A stretch of DNA of 64,000 nt, from NCBI GenBank assembly GCA_944472135.2, contig OX235268.1:9678589-9742588 (forward strand). Direction: 5' to 3'. This DNA is from Trichobilharzia regenti. Its lineage: Eukaryota; Platyhelminthes; Trematoda; Strigeidida; Schistosomatidae. Under the pieces are notes generated by a model. The model was not told the DNA's origin. It ran no database searches and was given only the letters and a program-made list of their open reading frames with translations. The translations under genes and the position numbers were made by a program. Of the stretch, positions 1 through 15,400 are shown piece after piece (position 1 is the first letter of the stretch; the number at the start of each line of letters is the position of its first letter).

Positions 1-3000
1 TCACTTCTGAAATGATGAATGTTAAAAGAAAAAGCCTGTGCATCTCAATGTCTCTCAGAAATATGCAATTCAAACTGTTTCTCAGTTAAACAAATATAAG
101 AAACTCCTTTTATTTTCAACTGAGCTATGGACTAATCGAATCAGTAGACAATAATCACCAGATATGTGGAGGAGAAATTGTCATTTTGAGCCGACTGCTT
201 CTGTCCAACTAGTTATGTTTGCATCACAAGACTGACACTTTCCATTAGGCATCTCTGACCATTACGAGCCATATTTAGCGAGGGCAGAGTTTAGGACGAA
301 TACCCGCTCAGTTTTTGAGGAGTTGGTGTGCTCAAGCCATGGATTCCCACCAGAGTCGTCCACTTGGATTACCAAAAGATGAGTTTGCTTGATAATGGTG
401 TTATGTGTATTGTCGATTTTGAGCCCTCGGACTTCATACATAAGTTGGAGAAAAAATCAGTCCTCATATCAACAAGTAACATATCTTTTGTGATTTCTGA
501 ATAGAGATTCCGGAAAAGTGATTTATGAAACAAATAAAAATCAGGAATGAGAAATGATTATCTAGCTTAGCTGATCATTCCTCCTCTTTTTCATGTTCAA
601 ACAGCGATACGTTGGTTTATTCATTTATTCGGTACTGAATTAGTCAGATTGAACTAAGAAGCGTAAAAGTGCATTCTATGAACGGGTAAAACATTTCATA
701 CTCACTGTTTGACAGACAGGTTACCTTTTCGAAAACATCACTCAAGGACTGTATTTGAAAATGCAGGCTACATTTTCACACTGCCGACAAAATTGTTTTT
801 TCTGTGTTCATTACCCTCATCTTATTCCATAAGTTCTGTAGGCTTGATTGTATATTCTCTGGGAAGTGGTTATATAATGTGAAATATGAACAACGTTGTA
901 CCACACCATGTGAGCGGTGCTGCAAATAATGTCATGTTATAGGGATTGATTATTTGTATTATACTAAGTACTATGAGTATGCTTCTGAAGGAATTTATAG
1001 ACTCTAGCCAGTAATAACTAGCATGTTCAACTTTATGTAGTCTTATATCCTGTTTAAGATGGAGTCAACCGTCCATTCTACGTCATTTAATTAGATGATA
1101 GTCAAATTCTGATTCAGACTAAAGCTTGATTCCACACAGTATTTTTTGGTACATGTATGGAATTTTCAGCATGTGATATCGGTAGCCCAAATTTTGCAGG
1201 CCGACCATAGATATCAGGTGTGCGTCGGTAGGGGATCGAACCCCGGACCTTGTGCATGTTTGGCGAGAGTCATAACCACTGTGCCACTGACGCACAATTA
1301 GCAGTTTTCAGGTATCCTCGCTAATGTACCTCGGTAAGATATGGAGAGAACTAATCACTCGACGTCATTTGGGTATATGATAGGCAAATCAGCAATTTTC
1401 AGGTATCCTTGTTACTGTAAATCACGAAAATATTCCGTGTTCCATGCAATGACGTCAGTGTAAAGCAATGTATAAGGCGTGTCTACTGTTTTATGAATTT
1501 AATATTTTTATGAATTAAAAGTCAATCTGATCGAAGAATACTCTTTTCAATAATTTCAATAATAATATTTTCATTTCAGTATGTCTGAATGAATTGAAAG
1601 CTAAACACACACTGAGTATACTTCTGTATTTGCACCGAGATTCTGATGACCTTTCACCGAGCAGTAGTCACATTATGCTTCCTGTAACTAGTTTACTAAT
1701 GTGAACATTATAAGCATCCTAACCACAAACACAATGCTCGAAATAGTTAGTATTGAGCAATAAAATACATTTTAGAAGATGCATATTCTCATTCTAATTG
1801 TCGTCATGAAATTCATTCAAATATTAGGAAATCAGTGAAGTTATTTTTTCAGACGGTAAGTTTCTAGGTGGTTGGATAGGACTGATATCATTCAGAGTAT
1901 CATTGTAAATTATGGAGTACTGAACTGCTGTTCGACCCTAGTCCAAAACTCTTCAGCACAACGCACCTAAAGGCCACCGAGATACCACCGAGATCTCAGG
2001 GGCTTGAGATTGCGAAGTGACCCTGTTTAGCTTTTAGGCACTTGATGAACTGATACGAGTGTTTCATGATATGCTCTTAATTCATAGCGCCAATATCATT
2101 GGCGACTAAGTGCTGATGAGCAGCCACAAACTAAAAAAAAAAAAAAAATAAAGCCGTTTAGTAATTCCTGATTTCCGAATGTTTTCTGACAGACATGATT
2201 GTGTGATGACTTTCATCTTTGCAGTATTTGTTCACAATATCCAATGACTGACTACTATTCTTGCTTGTCATGCATTGTGTCAAACAATAAACCGAACGAT
2301 TGAAGATAAAGGAATAAGAATACATTGGTGCTATTTCTACTGCCTTCGTCTCAACAACAACAACAACAACAACAGCAAATTCGATTTCACTCTGTTCTAT
2401 GCAGTCTTGTTCACAGCTGGCTACAAGACTGCTCGTAAAATTCCATTTCATCCTCACACGAAACCCTCACAATCCACAAGAGGACATGATGCATGATGTT
2501 ACTCAACAGTCTTTTCAGTAAATGTCCTATCTATCTCAGTCATCTTCTGTTATTTTGATGGGCTAAACGCTTTTAGATGACTCGTTACAGTGTTCGTTAT
2601 CGCTTATCATTTCTGTTCAAATATCTGGTCTTCACTGTCGAACTAACATTGACAGGTGCTGAGGATAAACTGCACAAAGCTTTCGCATGTGACACACCGA
2701 GTCTCTGAAGTATGGAGAAAAAAAACACTGAGCTGACTGAAATGTTGAGGATTTAGCTGATTTCCTCGGTGATTAGTTTACAAACCGGTCCTAAATCCAG
2801 AAATAATAGAGGAACATAGAAGTGCGGCTTGCATTCATACCACAGAAAATTGCCTCGATAGCTGACGGTAATTCAAAACACTCATACACATATATAAATA
2901 GCATGAAAACAACTTGATTTAGAGAAAAAATTCTGTTTTTCTATTCATTTAATCGAATAGAACTATAAACCTATTCACAAACATTCGATTATACACAATC

Positions 3001-6000
3001 CACAAACATTAATTAATTAATTAATAAAGGTAGGAGGCAGATGTGGCATAGATAGTGGTAAACAATGTGCCTACAAGACATAAGCACAGATGCCCAGTTG
3101 TTATTAATAGAGAAATGAATGTAGGTGAATAAAGATGTGTTTTTGTTGATGGGGTAGCTTTATCATGTTGACCTGTTTTCTAGTAGAGGCTTAGCGTAAT
3201 TTTTATCAGTGCGAGAAAGTCTCACAATTCTCTTTCGGTGTCGCTCACAGACGCACACACATTCATCTGTCTGAATGCATGTCTGTCTATCCATCTCGAT
3301 CTCCATTTATCCCTCTCCCTTAAAACGAAAACACGACAGGCACACATGCGAATTGCACAGACATACATGAACATACACTACTCCTCCTCTCCTCCTCCTC
3401 CTCACAAAAGGCTCTCAGGTAGCATATAGCATACTCAACAGTCTTACAGTGATCATCATTATTTGAAGCTCACACAAAGTGTAGGGGAAGAACAAACCTC
3501 TTACACCCAAAAGACACGCGCACACATGCACAAACACATAAAAAACACGGAGTGAATCATACTCACCCACTCTCACCACATTTCCAACTACAAATTCATC
3601 ACTCACTCTCTTTTTCTCTGTCCATTTTACTATTTCACTATTACCTCTGTCCTATTATGGTGACTAGTCTTCAGTATTCATCACTGTAGTAATATACAGT
3701 ACACCTACATATCTGTGATATCTGAATCTCAACCAATGACGAATCGTCAATTTCTGCAGTCACCATATCTATCCACTATTCATGGTGTCTTCTCAATGCT
3801 ATGTAGCTTGTGTCAATTCACTCGATAATGCCTACACCAGACAAACACTAACCAGCTGACAATCATCTCGCCTCATGTAATCGAATCTGAATTCATATTC
3901 AGCCATCTTTCCATGCATTCATCAGAAAGCTGACGAACTGGCATCCCCAATGAGACTCAGATAAGTAGACATGCATTCATCGAGCGAGTAGTGCATCAGT
4001 GATATGTGATTTTTACTTTGTCATGCTTTCTCTACTCATCAACTGTGAAGTCATCGATTCTCCCGTTAGCTTAACTTTCGCGTCTGATCGGTTGCAACCA
4101 CTACCTTGGTAACATGAGATGACAGCGAAGTGTCGAAATCAACTGAAGTCCCAAATCACATTAATTATTAGGCAGTCGTAGTACATATGAGGAGAGCAGA
4201 GTATGTGCATACACTGTGACACGCCATAGTTGGATTCCACCCTACAAGGAAGAAATGCACTAGATGATAAAAGCACACTCTAATGAATTAATTAATTATT
4301 TAATACTGTATCAGTGTTGGATTTCACTACTCACGAAATTCTCCTATTGTGGAATGGATAGTGGTGATAAAGTCCTGACTGGCAGAAATCAAGGCTTCCT
4401 TCAGTCAACACTGACAGGCATCACTCGACCAATCTCGTCGTTCGGGTTCCTGCTCATACGTTCTCACTCTATGCGGTGAGTGTCTGACTGTCAGACTGCC
4501 TGACTCACTGACCACTGACTTTATCCGCCCTGTCCCATAAATATTCATCAGCATGTGAAGGATAACCCATCTATAATTCATACACAATCAGCGACACATT
4601 TCGTCATCACTAGGATAACCAAGGAACAAGTATATTTCAGTCATCACTAAAAGGCATTTTCACCTCTCTCTTCCCATCTCTCAGTGTTTTAGAGATTAAC
4701 ATCCGAGCAATTTGATGGTGGTTATGATGATAAGCATGCATTCAACAATCAATTGACTACGAACGTATGTATTTATTGACGTATTCACATGTGCCTGCAA
4801 TTATCATTCGCTTAACACTCATCCATCCATCCATCCATTCATTCATTCATTCGATAAACTGATCAACAAACCACTGACACAAACACACATTCACACACAG
4901 ACAAACAGCTGGAAAAATGCATGCAAGAACTTGCTGAAAATCACCCTATGACATGGCAGATTTTGCAAATGTGATCGTGTGGAAGTTTTTGCAGATTTTG
5001 ACTATCAGGGACGAGAATCGTGTTTGACGATTGGAAATCCTCTTTACGCATTCATTCGCCCACCATCTAGTTGTCAATTGCATATGTCACTTTCGCAGAA
5101 ATAAACAACTTATCTCCAACTCGACTGTGATATAATGGGCAACTCGTTGACGTTTGTACACGATTTAGTTTAGTATTAACAGAGTCTGCATTTCACTGTC
5201 TCTCCTTTAATTCGACTAAATTTAGGTATACACGAAATTCAAGTTATTCTCTATCCTGCTTGAAATTTCTGACAGGTTTCATACTCACCGTTATCCCAAT
5301 AATTAGGAATTTCAATTTGGTGGCAATAGGAGCTCGCAAAACATACTGTTGACTTAATTACATGGAATAAAAATGTGAGGCTTTAAATTTCGTCATTCTA
5401 TGACAATGATATGTCTTCATAACACGGATGACGAATTTGCAGCATTCGAACGACGCATCATTTGACTGAGGATATTTACATTCAAAATATTATGCTGTAC
5501 ACTGTGGTTAACGAAATAACCTATAAACAACCAAACCACCCTGCCATCAATCTTCGCGTCGCTAGATCTTCACAAGTCTTCTTTGACATTGCGAGTATCC
5601 TTGAAATGCGAGTATCAAATAGCTTGAAAATATCGAGGTGAAGGGATTTCTTCGTGTGTAAACGTGGTTTGTATTCTCTGTGGTAAACAATAAAACTTCT
5701 CCTCATTTACACTTCCTCGCAGCTAATCAAAACACTTCATCAGTAAAAACGATAATTCTCGAGTTGTGCAGTAGTGGTTAGCCTATTGCTTGCAATTAGT
5801 CTCTTCATTCTCACATAACTCACTCACTCTACTAGAATAAAAAGACCACATTTTTAAAAGGCCTTACGAAGGAAAATTTTATATTTAATTAAACAAAAAA
5901 AGAACAGATAAGCAAACAATGTGTTCCTTTCACCAATACTGCTTGAATTTCCCTGGGAATCGAATTCAATTTCCTGCAGCTGAAACAAAATGAAACCGGA

Positions 6001-6491
6001 AGCAAAATACAACTGTATTGAAAGTAGACACCTATCTTTTACAGCAGAAATTAGTGATGACAAGTTTTTATTTAATCAACAATGACACTATCCCTTAAGG
6101 TTATACTTCCAGTGAAGATTAAAACACACAGCGGGTGCGTACATTGTTCACTTGCTTCTAAATTCTAATTCCCCTCACAGGAAAACTGATATGAGAAGCA
6201 ACACCTGAATATACGATGTTCTCAGCAGTTATTTCGGACGAGATATTGTGCACAGGCGGTCAACTGTGGTCATGTGACCAGTCAGCCAGTAGGTGGTAGT
6301 TCATGACGTATTTGTAAAGTGATGACACAAACGAAAAATGAGAACGGACAGAATTTTAGTGTTATTTATTTCCCAAGCAATCATCTATTAGCTGACTTCA
6401 GCTAACAGCATAACCCATCTTCAAGTTCATATTCAATTGCTCAGTTAGTTAAAAATTTAAAATACACTCAGAATCTAAGCAGAAACTCACT
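1..6491. other. Outer left arm, no supported gene
   Basis: Downstream of the left-arm gene stop. It holds the tRNA-headed SINE (1123-1295), a poly-A tract near 2132-2148, a CAA repeat at about 2354-2374, and CATC and ATTC tandem repeats around 4823-4853. ORFs of 60-99 codons occur but lack splice context or composition support. A mirror-image candidate exon lies at 5289-5345 (minus strand). Confidence 0.6.
1123..1295 (-). mobile_element. tRNA-headed SINE (left-arm copy)
   Basis: On the minus strand a 76-nt tRNA-like head (1220-1295) has a 7-bp acceptor stem GTGCGTC/GACGCAC, A box TGGCACAGTGG and T arm GGGGTTCGATCCCC. A unique body of about 97 nt follows, ending near TGGAATCAAGCTT. The body recurs at 46536-46708 and 60338-60506. 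It is a SINE rather than a functional tRNA, because the same non-tRNA tail follows each copy. Confidence 0.75.
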
Positions 6492-9400
6492 TCAATAAGA
6501 CTGTTTGGCTTCTTCTTTCATTTCAGCCAGGATCCAGTTTATTCTATCTTCTGGGGTTTGATCTAGGCAGTTTGAAATGATTTCAGTATTTCAACTTACA
6601 TTTCAAAAATTCAACCCTCTTGATTTCCAAACGTTCTATTGATTTAGCAAGTTGCACTGAAACAGCGAACAGATTGTCAGTGTGATGTATCAGTAGTAGT
6701 TTTAATGTCATGCTTCAACAAGATGGAAAAAAGCTCAAATCTCAATGTATTCGATCATATCATCTAGTTTCAATGAAACTGCTGTTATCCTGAACTTCAC
6801 AAAATATATGATTATTGATTAAGTTACTGAAGCTTTATCCGAATAGGTTGGAGCAGTTGATTTGACGCTTTTGTGCATTGATATTTCAGACCTAATTGTC
6901 AGCAATTTGCGGATTCTGATATAAGTGTGACTAGTTATATTGTTAATTTTGTCTCTGATATAGCCGTATGTGGTATTAGCGACTACGAAAACTTGCTGAT
7001 ATACACGTCATTAGGCACACAGACTACTTCTGTCTCATTTACGAAACGAAAATGAAATCCCCTGAAAAGTGCATTCATCACTAGAACTATGAAATATCAA
7101 ATGTGATCAAATCAAATAACTATGTAAAATTACATGTGGCTTCGGCTAAATCAGTACGAGCCTTCCAATAGGCTTCTGTAATTTCAGCATCATTCGATGA
7201 GCCTGAAATGAATAACAACTCATTATCAAATTCCTAGTCGCATACGTACTTGACAGTATTGAAGAGAAATACGTCATAGAAATCCATTCAGTGTGGAATG
7301 AGATATGTGTAAGTAATTTACGCGCTTCATATTTTCAATTACTGAATGAGTTCCTACTTTTACTTATCATCTGATTGATCGGCCGTCTTCAAATTCACAT
7401 CATCTTTAAACTACAGATCTTGGAAAACGAGTCACTGCGCTAATTCAAAATGTTCAGTAACATTTTGCTCATATTTGTTCATACTTCATTCCATGATGGC
7501 TTGTTGACGATCAAATTTTTCATTATTTGTAGCACCGAGTTAGTCACCATAATCACATCATAATGATCTCATTCTCTGTTAAACATGAAGTTCTGAAGAT
7601 TTTTGTTGTGTAAGTGTCATTTTATTTTCAATCAAATACGAATCGCATGAAGCTTAGTGATGAATACAACTTTAACTTGGGATTATTTTAAGCAGGATAA
7701 AAGTGTTCGCTCACCATCTGTTGTTATTTCTTTATCCCATGTTCGCAAATAATCTAAGTAATAATAATAATAATACAATCGTATGATATGAGAGATAAAT
7801 TGTCCTGGACACGTCATTCAGTTTCGAACACTGACATTTTGCGTGAACTTCAACTAACTAATCAAATATCGAATTTTATTCTACGATAGTGTAAACTATT
7901 CCACTTGTACAGCAAGTGACACCTTTGGTATAACTAATAAACTTATATTTTGAGAAGATATACACTACATCTATTCTTCAGTGTGCTTCCCAATATCAAG
8001 CAAAGTGTAAGTCGATCTTAATTCCGTGTCATTCGTACAGCTGAGAATGGAAATTACTGAATAGTTGTGGTAAATTATGATTATTATTATACGTCAGTGT
8101 GTTGACGATCAATTAAACACGCCTACTTATTGTACATGATCATCATCACGTTTATCCAGCGGTAGCGGTGAATCGTATTAAACCTGCCGATAGCTTCATT
8201 GTGCTTTAAAGTAAACTAATCGAAAATTGTTGAATATGTATTCACTCACTTGCAGTATTTCTGTATGCTATCGATGCGATGACTGCTCTCCTTTCCAACA
8301 CTCTAAGGTAAGCTAAGTAAACAAGAAGTGTTGAATGATATTCTGTCTGTTGGTCAGGAAACGTGAATGTCATATTTTTATCATCATCATACTGAATGCA
8401 ATATTGATGTAGACGATCTGAAAACGTTTCATAATAATAATAGAGAAGATTTGGTTAACTGGCAGAGCTTTCGTCGTCCTTCTGGACAACATTTTCAGTG
8501 CAATATTTGCCATGAATTGAAATGAAGATATTGTCCAGAAGGACGAAGAAAGCTTTTCAACTAAACCAACCAGCTCAGAGAACACTAATAACTACAAATG
8601 TTTCATAATAATTTGATTATTTCTCAACACATTTTTTTCTTAAAAAAACTCTGAATTTTCAGACGCACACTCAACTCTTCACGAAAATAGTCTCGACTCT
8701 TTGGTGGTGAATTTGCACCTTCTTATAATTCTGAGAAGTTATAGTATCAGTGGTGAGAAAAAATCTAATACAACCCAGTCAATGTGTCTGTTATCGATGA
8801 TTAAATAGAGCACCTAACGATTAACAATAAACACAATGATGAGTGTATTTTCATGCCAACAGTTTATTATTCGTGAACGTAGTGTGCAATACAAATTGAC
8901 AGAGTCAGTTTACCTCTGGATTTTTCAAATGCTTCCTTCGCTTTCGCAAAGTCGTTCCTTATCATTTCAATTTGGGCTATAATTTACAAAGTCAAAAAGT
9001 ATGAAATGTTTTTTGTGTGTGTTTTCTCTAACATGAAATAGCCATATAAACGCAATGGCTACTGACTGTTAGAATACATGGCTATCCCATCGGTAATGTC
9101 TAACTTACAAGGTGACATTCTGAATGGTTACCAATATCAGTAAAACAAATATATTCACGAGGTGTAAACTGCATTTGTACACATCTTCAATGTTGACTTT
9201 GTCCAATATGCAACAGCCATCGCTTCCATAGAATATTAAACTTTTATACAATAATTTGTCAAATCATTGAATGGTTAATCGTGTCAGTGGTTTCTCAAGC
9301 TACAAGTTGTATTTATAAGGTGATGCTACACTTTAGGGGGGCTCTGTATGTTATGAACTGATTTGGCCTGTACCAATGATACGATTTATCGGTAGAATAT

Positions 9401-12400
9401 AAAGAGACGTTCACCAGCATTTTAAACATCAAATAGCAGGAAGATGGATTTTAAGTCAGAGAGAGAGAGAGCAGATTATTCAGCGTTGCGATGAAACATG
9501 AGAGACGCGAAAGGAACACAAAGGAATGCAATATAAAGGATAGAAGTAGCTCAGCACGGAAGATCTGTGCAAATGGTGGTTTGAAGATAAGGTGTACATT
9601 ATTTGGCAATTTGGAGATACTAAATTCCATATAAGCATTGCTTTACCAAGTCTCTTGTCGTCTACCATTACACTGATACTTCACTACGTGAATATATTTT
9701 TCTCCACTATTTCCGGGTAAACTATAGTTCGCAAGGCGTGGATGTTGACAAACGCAGAAACACACACGTTTCACACTGAATAAAAGTAAAACCACTCAAT
9801 AAACTTTGTACTTTTCGGTGAAAAGATGTGAAGAACAGTGTTCATTTTCAGAGATTTCACCACACATTGCTCATCAAGGCAGTCTTTCAGGGAACGAAGT
9901 CACGATAGAAATCCACCTATCTAGAATTTGATATTGTGACAAAAGTTTGTTGTGTATCATTACTAAATACGCTGACGCTAAACAAATCCGGGCAGTTAGA
10001 CTGTTCAGATGTGTGCAAACAGCTATTACACATATTTTAACAACTTGTTAATTTAGTCCAACAATCAACTAGTTTCTGAATCTGACTGTCATGAAGGATG
10101 TTCAGATATGGCTTGTTACGAATAAATATCAATTGTGAATATGCATAATAATTACTTCAGAGAAACTACTATTAACAAAATGACGAGATATATTTCAACC
10201 TGGTTAATAAGATGAATTACAAAGTGAAAGAAAACCAACCTTCGTCTTTCTTCAAATCGCCTGATTTCTCCGCAACATAATTACCTGCAATTGATAAATC
10301 GCACGGTCGCTCAACCTCCAGGTATATGATGAATCCAACATCAAGCAATCTATTTAAATACGGTTTCAGCTGACGTCAATTTAAATTACACCAATACACA
10401 GGTTAACTTGCTTACTTGGTACTCTCAGTTATTTGGAGAGCGCGTCAGTGCACAAATATATTCCCATCATCCTCTGTCAAGCGTGAATATCAGTGCTGAT
10501 GAAAAAATCGTTGAAATTGAAGAAGCCTCAATATTCACACGATTGTGAACATAAACCAGAAATATGAAGAACACTCTGACAAAATGTCGGTTTCCCCTGC
10601 GATGTCACCAGTTCATGCGTGATTTTATTACAGACAATCAGTATGTGATGCATCACATTTCCCTTCTCGCTTCTGAATAAGATGTCACACTCGTGAGTGT
10701 CATGTTCAAGGGAAAAAAACATCGGCCTTCCATTGTGCTGTGGTAAATTTTGTGTAAGAATGAAAAGTTTTGCTGTAGCATAACGCACCCAGCCTTATTA
10801 CAGAAAAATAACATTCACTTTCTTACGAAATATTAAATAACTTAATTCCTTTCTATAGAATAATGATAATAATGATAAAAGATTTACCTTCTGTAATATC
10901 GAGATTTTTTCGAATTTCCCATTTACTTGAAATACTGGTGTTCAACATACTGTATAATCCCTCATGAACTGTAGGAATAAAGGAAAATTCACCAGGGTAG
11001 CTTTGTAAGATATGAATATTTGAGCTGTGAAGTGTTCCTCCAACATGACGACAGTGGTAATTTATCTAGATGTCCTTCCTTATCTAGATGACCTAGTTGT
11101 AGGCATCCAAGAGATTCCAGTGGTTTCAATTTACGTATGCATAACGCCTTGTGGATGTGAACTGGTTTCTATGGATGCGTAGGAACCAAAACCACTACAT
11201 ATATACACAAATACGAAAATCATCGTCATCATCATCATCATTATTGACTATAATGTCATCGGTCAATAGAGAGATAACCTAGAAATCTTCTGAAATTTTC
11301 AAGAAATCTTCCTCAAGGAATTTTGCTCATAAATGTATGAGGTTGAGGAGCAGATGTGATTGCAGATTTGAAAGATGACTCGGAACAAACACCAGTTCAA
11401 AATGTTGTGTACATTTTTCACAGAACTGGCAACTCAATTTCAACGGACCATCGAATTTTAGATTACAAATTGTAGTTAAGAAAAATCAATCATACCGAAA
11501 ACATTGTGGTCAATAGCAGTATCTTCTTCCAATGCCTTCTTGTATTCATCTACAAAGAAAGGAAGCAGTGTTTCGTATATATTTAATTCCCCTAGTAGTC
11601 AAAAATTTGCAGTATATATTTGAACACTGTGATAGTATGAACGCGTGAATCAAGTCCATCTTTAAACAGATGACATTTCGAGAAGTATTTAACCTTCAAA
11701 ATCATCCTTAATCCATTTGCAGATATAACAGTAAGGTACACGTCTCTCAACAGATATCACGAATGACTGTTGCCACTTGGATTGATTTCATTTGAAGAAA
11801 GACAAATCATGCATAGATATAATTTCACAATACTGAATCGTCTTGAAACATGAGAAAGAATGGCAGTCAACTGGTTACCGTGTCCTTATCGAATCTACGG
11901 ATACTTTCGACAGCATCGACCATGAAGTAACTTGTTTGCTTCACCGACACTGCTAAGTGTCACATATACCGACGCATCTCACTCAGTAGGCATACGATTA
12001 TGCCACATGAAAAATTCTTCACAGCGGATAGTTCACTGAATCCGTTTTGGTTAAGATAAGGCCGTCGATTAGCACTCATGCTATTGTTCTAGACAGAAAG
12101 ATTCGTTGTGAGTGAGCAAATCGATGTTTCACCTAGGAAGGCAGAGAACGCATAAGATTAGTAGTTTCATAATGTAACTGAATAGCTCTGGACTTATTCA
12201 ACCAATCGATATTTGATGAAAATAGAGTAGAAATAAGTAGTCAAAGGTTTCATGTCGTATAAATTAACTTGAGATATCTATGGACTATAAATTATATTCG
12301 GAATGTTATCAATGATTCATGCTGTTTCATTGTATCATGTATTGAACAAGCTTATATTGAAGAGGACATTGTAGAGAAAGTGGATGATGGGGGAAAATGT

Positions 12401-15400
12401 TTCGCTATTTAATACGAAATATTGAATGCGTCACTAGTGGTTGTCATGACGAGAAATTTCACAACATTTTAATAAATCGATTAGACTGTATTCCTATAGC
12501 CTAAATACAACAGCTTTACTTCAATTGTTACACAGGTCAAATAAAATAGACATGAATATTTTCAGTGAAATCTGTCACACCAAAGGATTTCATTCATTCC
12601 ACAAAAAATTAGAAGATGCTTTTGCCTTCCGATACAAAATAATTTTGTCACATGTATTCTGTTTATTACTTAACGATGAAATAACCTACCGTTATAAAGA
12701 TTAACGAGCTTCTTATCTTTGGCACCAATGGCTGTACAATTGTAGATAATTTTGAATTATAATTTACTTGTACTCGGAAGCATGTTAAGTAAGGGACAGT
12801 AAGAAAGTGCGAAATATGAACTAAGGTTTTCCAGACAAGAAAAGTACAGCAAAGCAACTTGTTTGAGGCGTTACATAAGTTTTCCGTTTTTGACGTTACT
12901 GTTTCTGCATTGGAAATAATATTGATGAAAAGTTAATCAACGACATTTATTCTGCAAACGGACTGGTGTAGTGACATTTTATATTGAAATTCAGTATTTA
13001 ATTCTTTGCGCTTTGGAAAGATGTGTACTGGAGTACTTTACAAAAGTGTATATCAAAACTCATCCCTCAACTTGTTTCTCCATAATATTTTGCAGACTGC
13101 TTCCTGAGAGAATTGACTGTGCTCTACTGACACCTAGATAACACTCAAATAACTACAACCTTTGATGATTTATTTGTGGATTAGTTGATTTCTTTTAGTC
13201 ATCTCCACTGCAGTTCATTTGAATTCATAATCAATCATGTTTATCTTCAGTGAACATTCATGCATCTAATGGAAACATACACATATTTCGACTCACAAAC
13301 ATCATGGAATCTATTAATTGCATGACAGGACTTACATTCAAGAAATTCCTTCGCCCATTTACTTTGATATAAATGTTCAAGTCTCAGAATTTCTGTGAAA
13401 AAGCAAAAATTAGTGGATGCCGTATTGTTGGTTGAAAAACAGGTTATTAACTGAGAGAATTTCGACAACAGAAATGATGTTGTGCATATACTTTTCCTCA
13501 TTGTCACCTGCATATCAGATGTTGAAATTCTGCATTCTCTTCTTCTCAGGTTATCACAACGCCTTTTTGTCTTACTGGTCTTGCATGTTGAAGAAGTTTT
13601 GAGATCATCACGTTTTGTGTGATGTAGGTTTTTGTGAAATGATTGATCATTTGTTTGTTGATTACAAAATAATTACCCTTCGCAAGCGGTGCTAGCACAT
13701 CACTGTCCTACTTTCCTCCAACAGAAACAATCCCCATTCTTTGCTGGTTTTGATGCTCGATTCAAATTAGTGTTCATCCACTCACAGGCACACAACACAC
13801 ACACACACACACTAAAACAAACTAGATTCCGTTGCTGCACGAAGTGATTTTGATTTTTTGATTTTTGATTTACAGAGTAGAAGAAATAATTCTACAGATA
13901 ACTGCAAGTTTTAATGTACATGACCTCAAAAAACAACATCAAAATGCAAAAATGGAAGCAGACAAGAAGAAAAGTTACCAACCCTTAGTAGGTTGGGAAG
14001 TTGTGGATGAAAAACATGAGCACGATGGACCCTTTACAAACTTCTGTATCCTCGCCAGTTGTTTCCTTCAGATAACCATAAAACACACAAAATGATGTAG
14101 GTTTCATCAATTGGACACTTCAATTACAGAAAATCCTCATCTCACTCTCAGGAATGTGATAACTAACCATGATGGACATAAAATCCATAAGTGAATCAGA
14201 AGTGACATATTGACAAGTGAAGCGGAATTCATAGCAGGGAAGGAAGACCTTCGAATACTACATCAGTTTAACACGTCAGTAGTCTGGATGAAACTACTGA
14301 AGCTAAAAAAGTGTAGAAACGATGAAAACTCTCCAATAGACCACCACTTGCGAATCGTGTAGAAATACGATCAATGGTTCACACATTTCTCCCAGTGAGT
14401 AATTTTCCTCGAACAAAGGCAGACTTTTCGAATACCTTACTGTCACTGGAATCCGTAAAGGCGACACAACTAGATGGAATTCCTTGAGAAGCTCGTCGTT
14501 GGACTTACGCCACTGGTGCATAAGCTTTTGAAGGGAGGTTACATGCTGATTAGAATGATAGAAAACCTTATCAAACTTTCAAAGAAGGATGACTTAAGCC
14601 TCCGCACAAACTGGATGAGAATCATGCTTCTAATTCATCCAAGAAAAAAATTAGCTCGTGTCATCCTTGAGAGACTAAATGATGCTAAGAAAAGAGGTTG
14701 ATTCACGAAAAGTGATGCATTTTTCAGATCAAATCACAACGCTTGGCTTCATCATCGAAAAGAGCACGTGATTGTAATTAAACAAATATCTCAACTTCAT
14801 ATGCTCTCAAAAGACTTCCAACAGCCTTCTCGACTGCAGAGTGCGGTTCCCCAAACACCTACCTGAATATGGAACATGTCAAGAGATGCACAGTGGAAAG
14901 CATAGTTAAATCGATTGCCAACAGTGAAGAAGTTCTTGAGCAGCAAGACGATGGTCATAGGTCGTTGCAACAAAAGGACTCAAGGAGGTTTGAAATTAGC
15001 CAAAGGTTCATGTCTAAACTCCCACAAACTGGAAGATCTGCGGGTGAAGACAAACACGGTGGCCGAAACAGAAGTCAGGGGAGACACATCTAAAGGTGAG
15101 CATACGGACAATAGAGGTGATGAACAACACCGACTTATGGCAATGGCAGCATCATTTCAAGGATGAGGACGTCTCAGTCAGCTTAGGCCGTAAAAGCAGG
15201 ACAGAATTTCATCGCTTTCAAATCAGCAGGCGAGTTTTTTCTACACTTTTTCAGGGGCAAAACCTGGGTCTTCAACACTGACGTCAAAACAGTGCCTTTA
15301 CATGATTTAGAGGCTTATCGTGTTAACAAAAGCATTAATAACAGTCAGCTTCAAACGTGTGCCTGAATTTAATGCCTTAGTAATGAAAGAAAACAATAGC

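Noticed and set aside
1852..1854. A 3-nt ACG between a perfect TTTTTTCAG and GTAAGT on the plus strand
   Set aside because: It looks like the smallest possible exon, but no flanking exons on this strand agree with it; probably chance.
2158..2457. 99-codon ORF with a run of seven valines (mirror 45371-45670)
   Set aside because: The valine run is a GTT microsatellite; there is no splice context or codon-like composition. It is present in both arms only because the arms are duplicated.
14869..15281. Three overlapping ORFs of 61-83 codons
   Set aside because: They are frame fragments of the decayed RTE retroelement, not separate genes.
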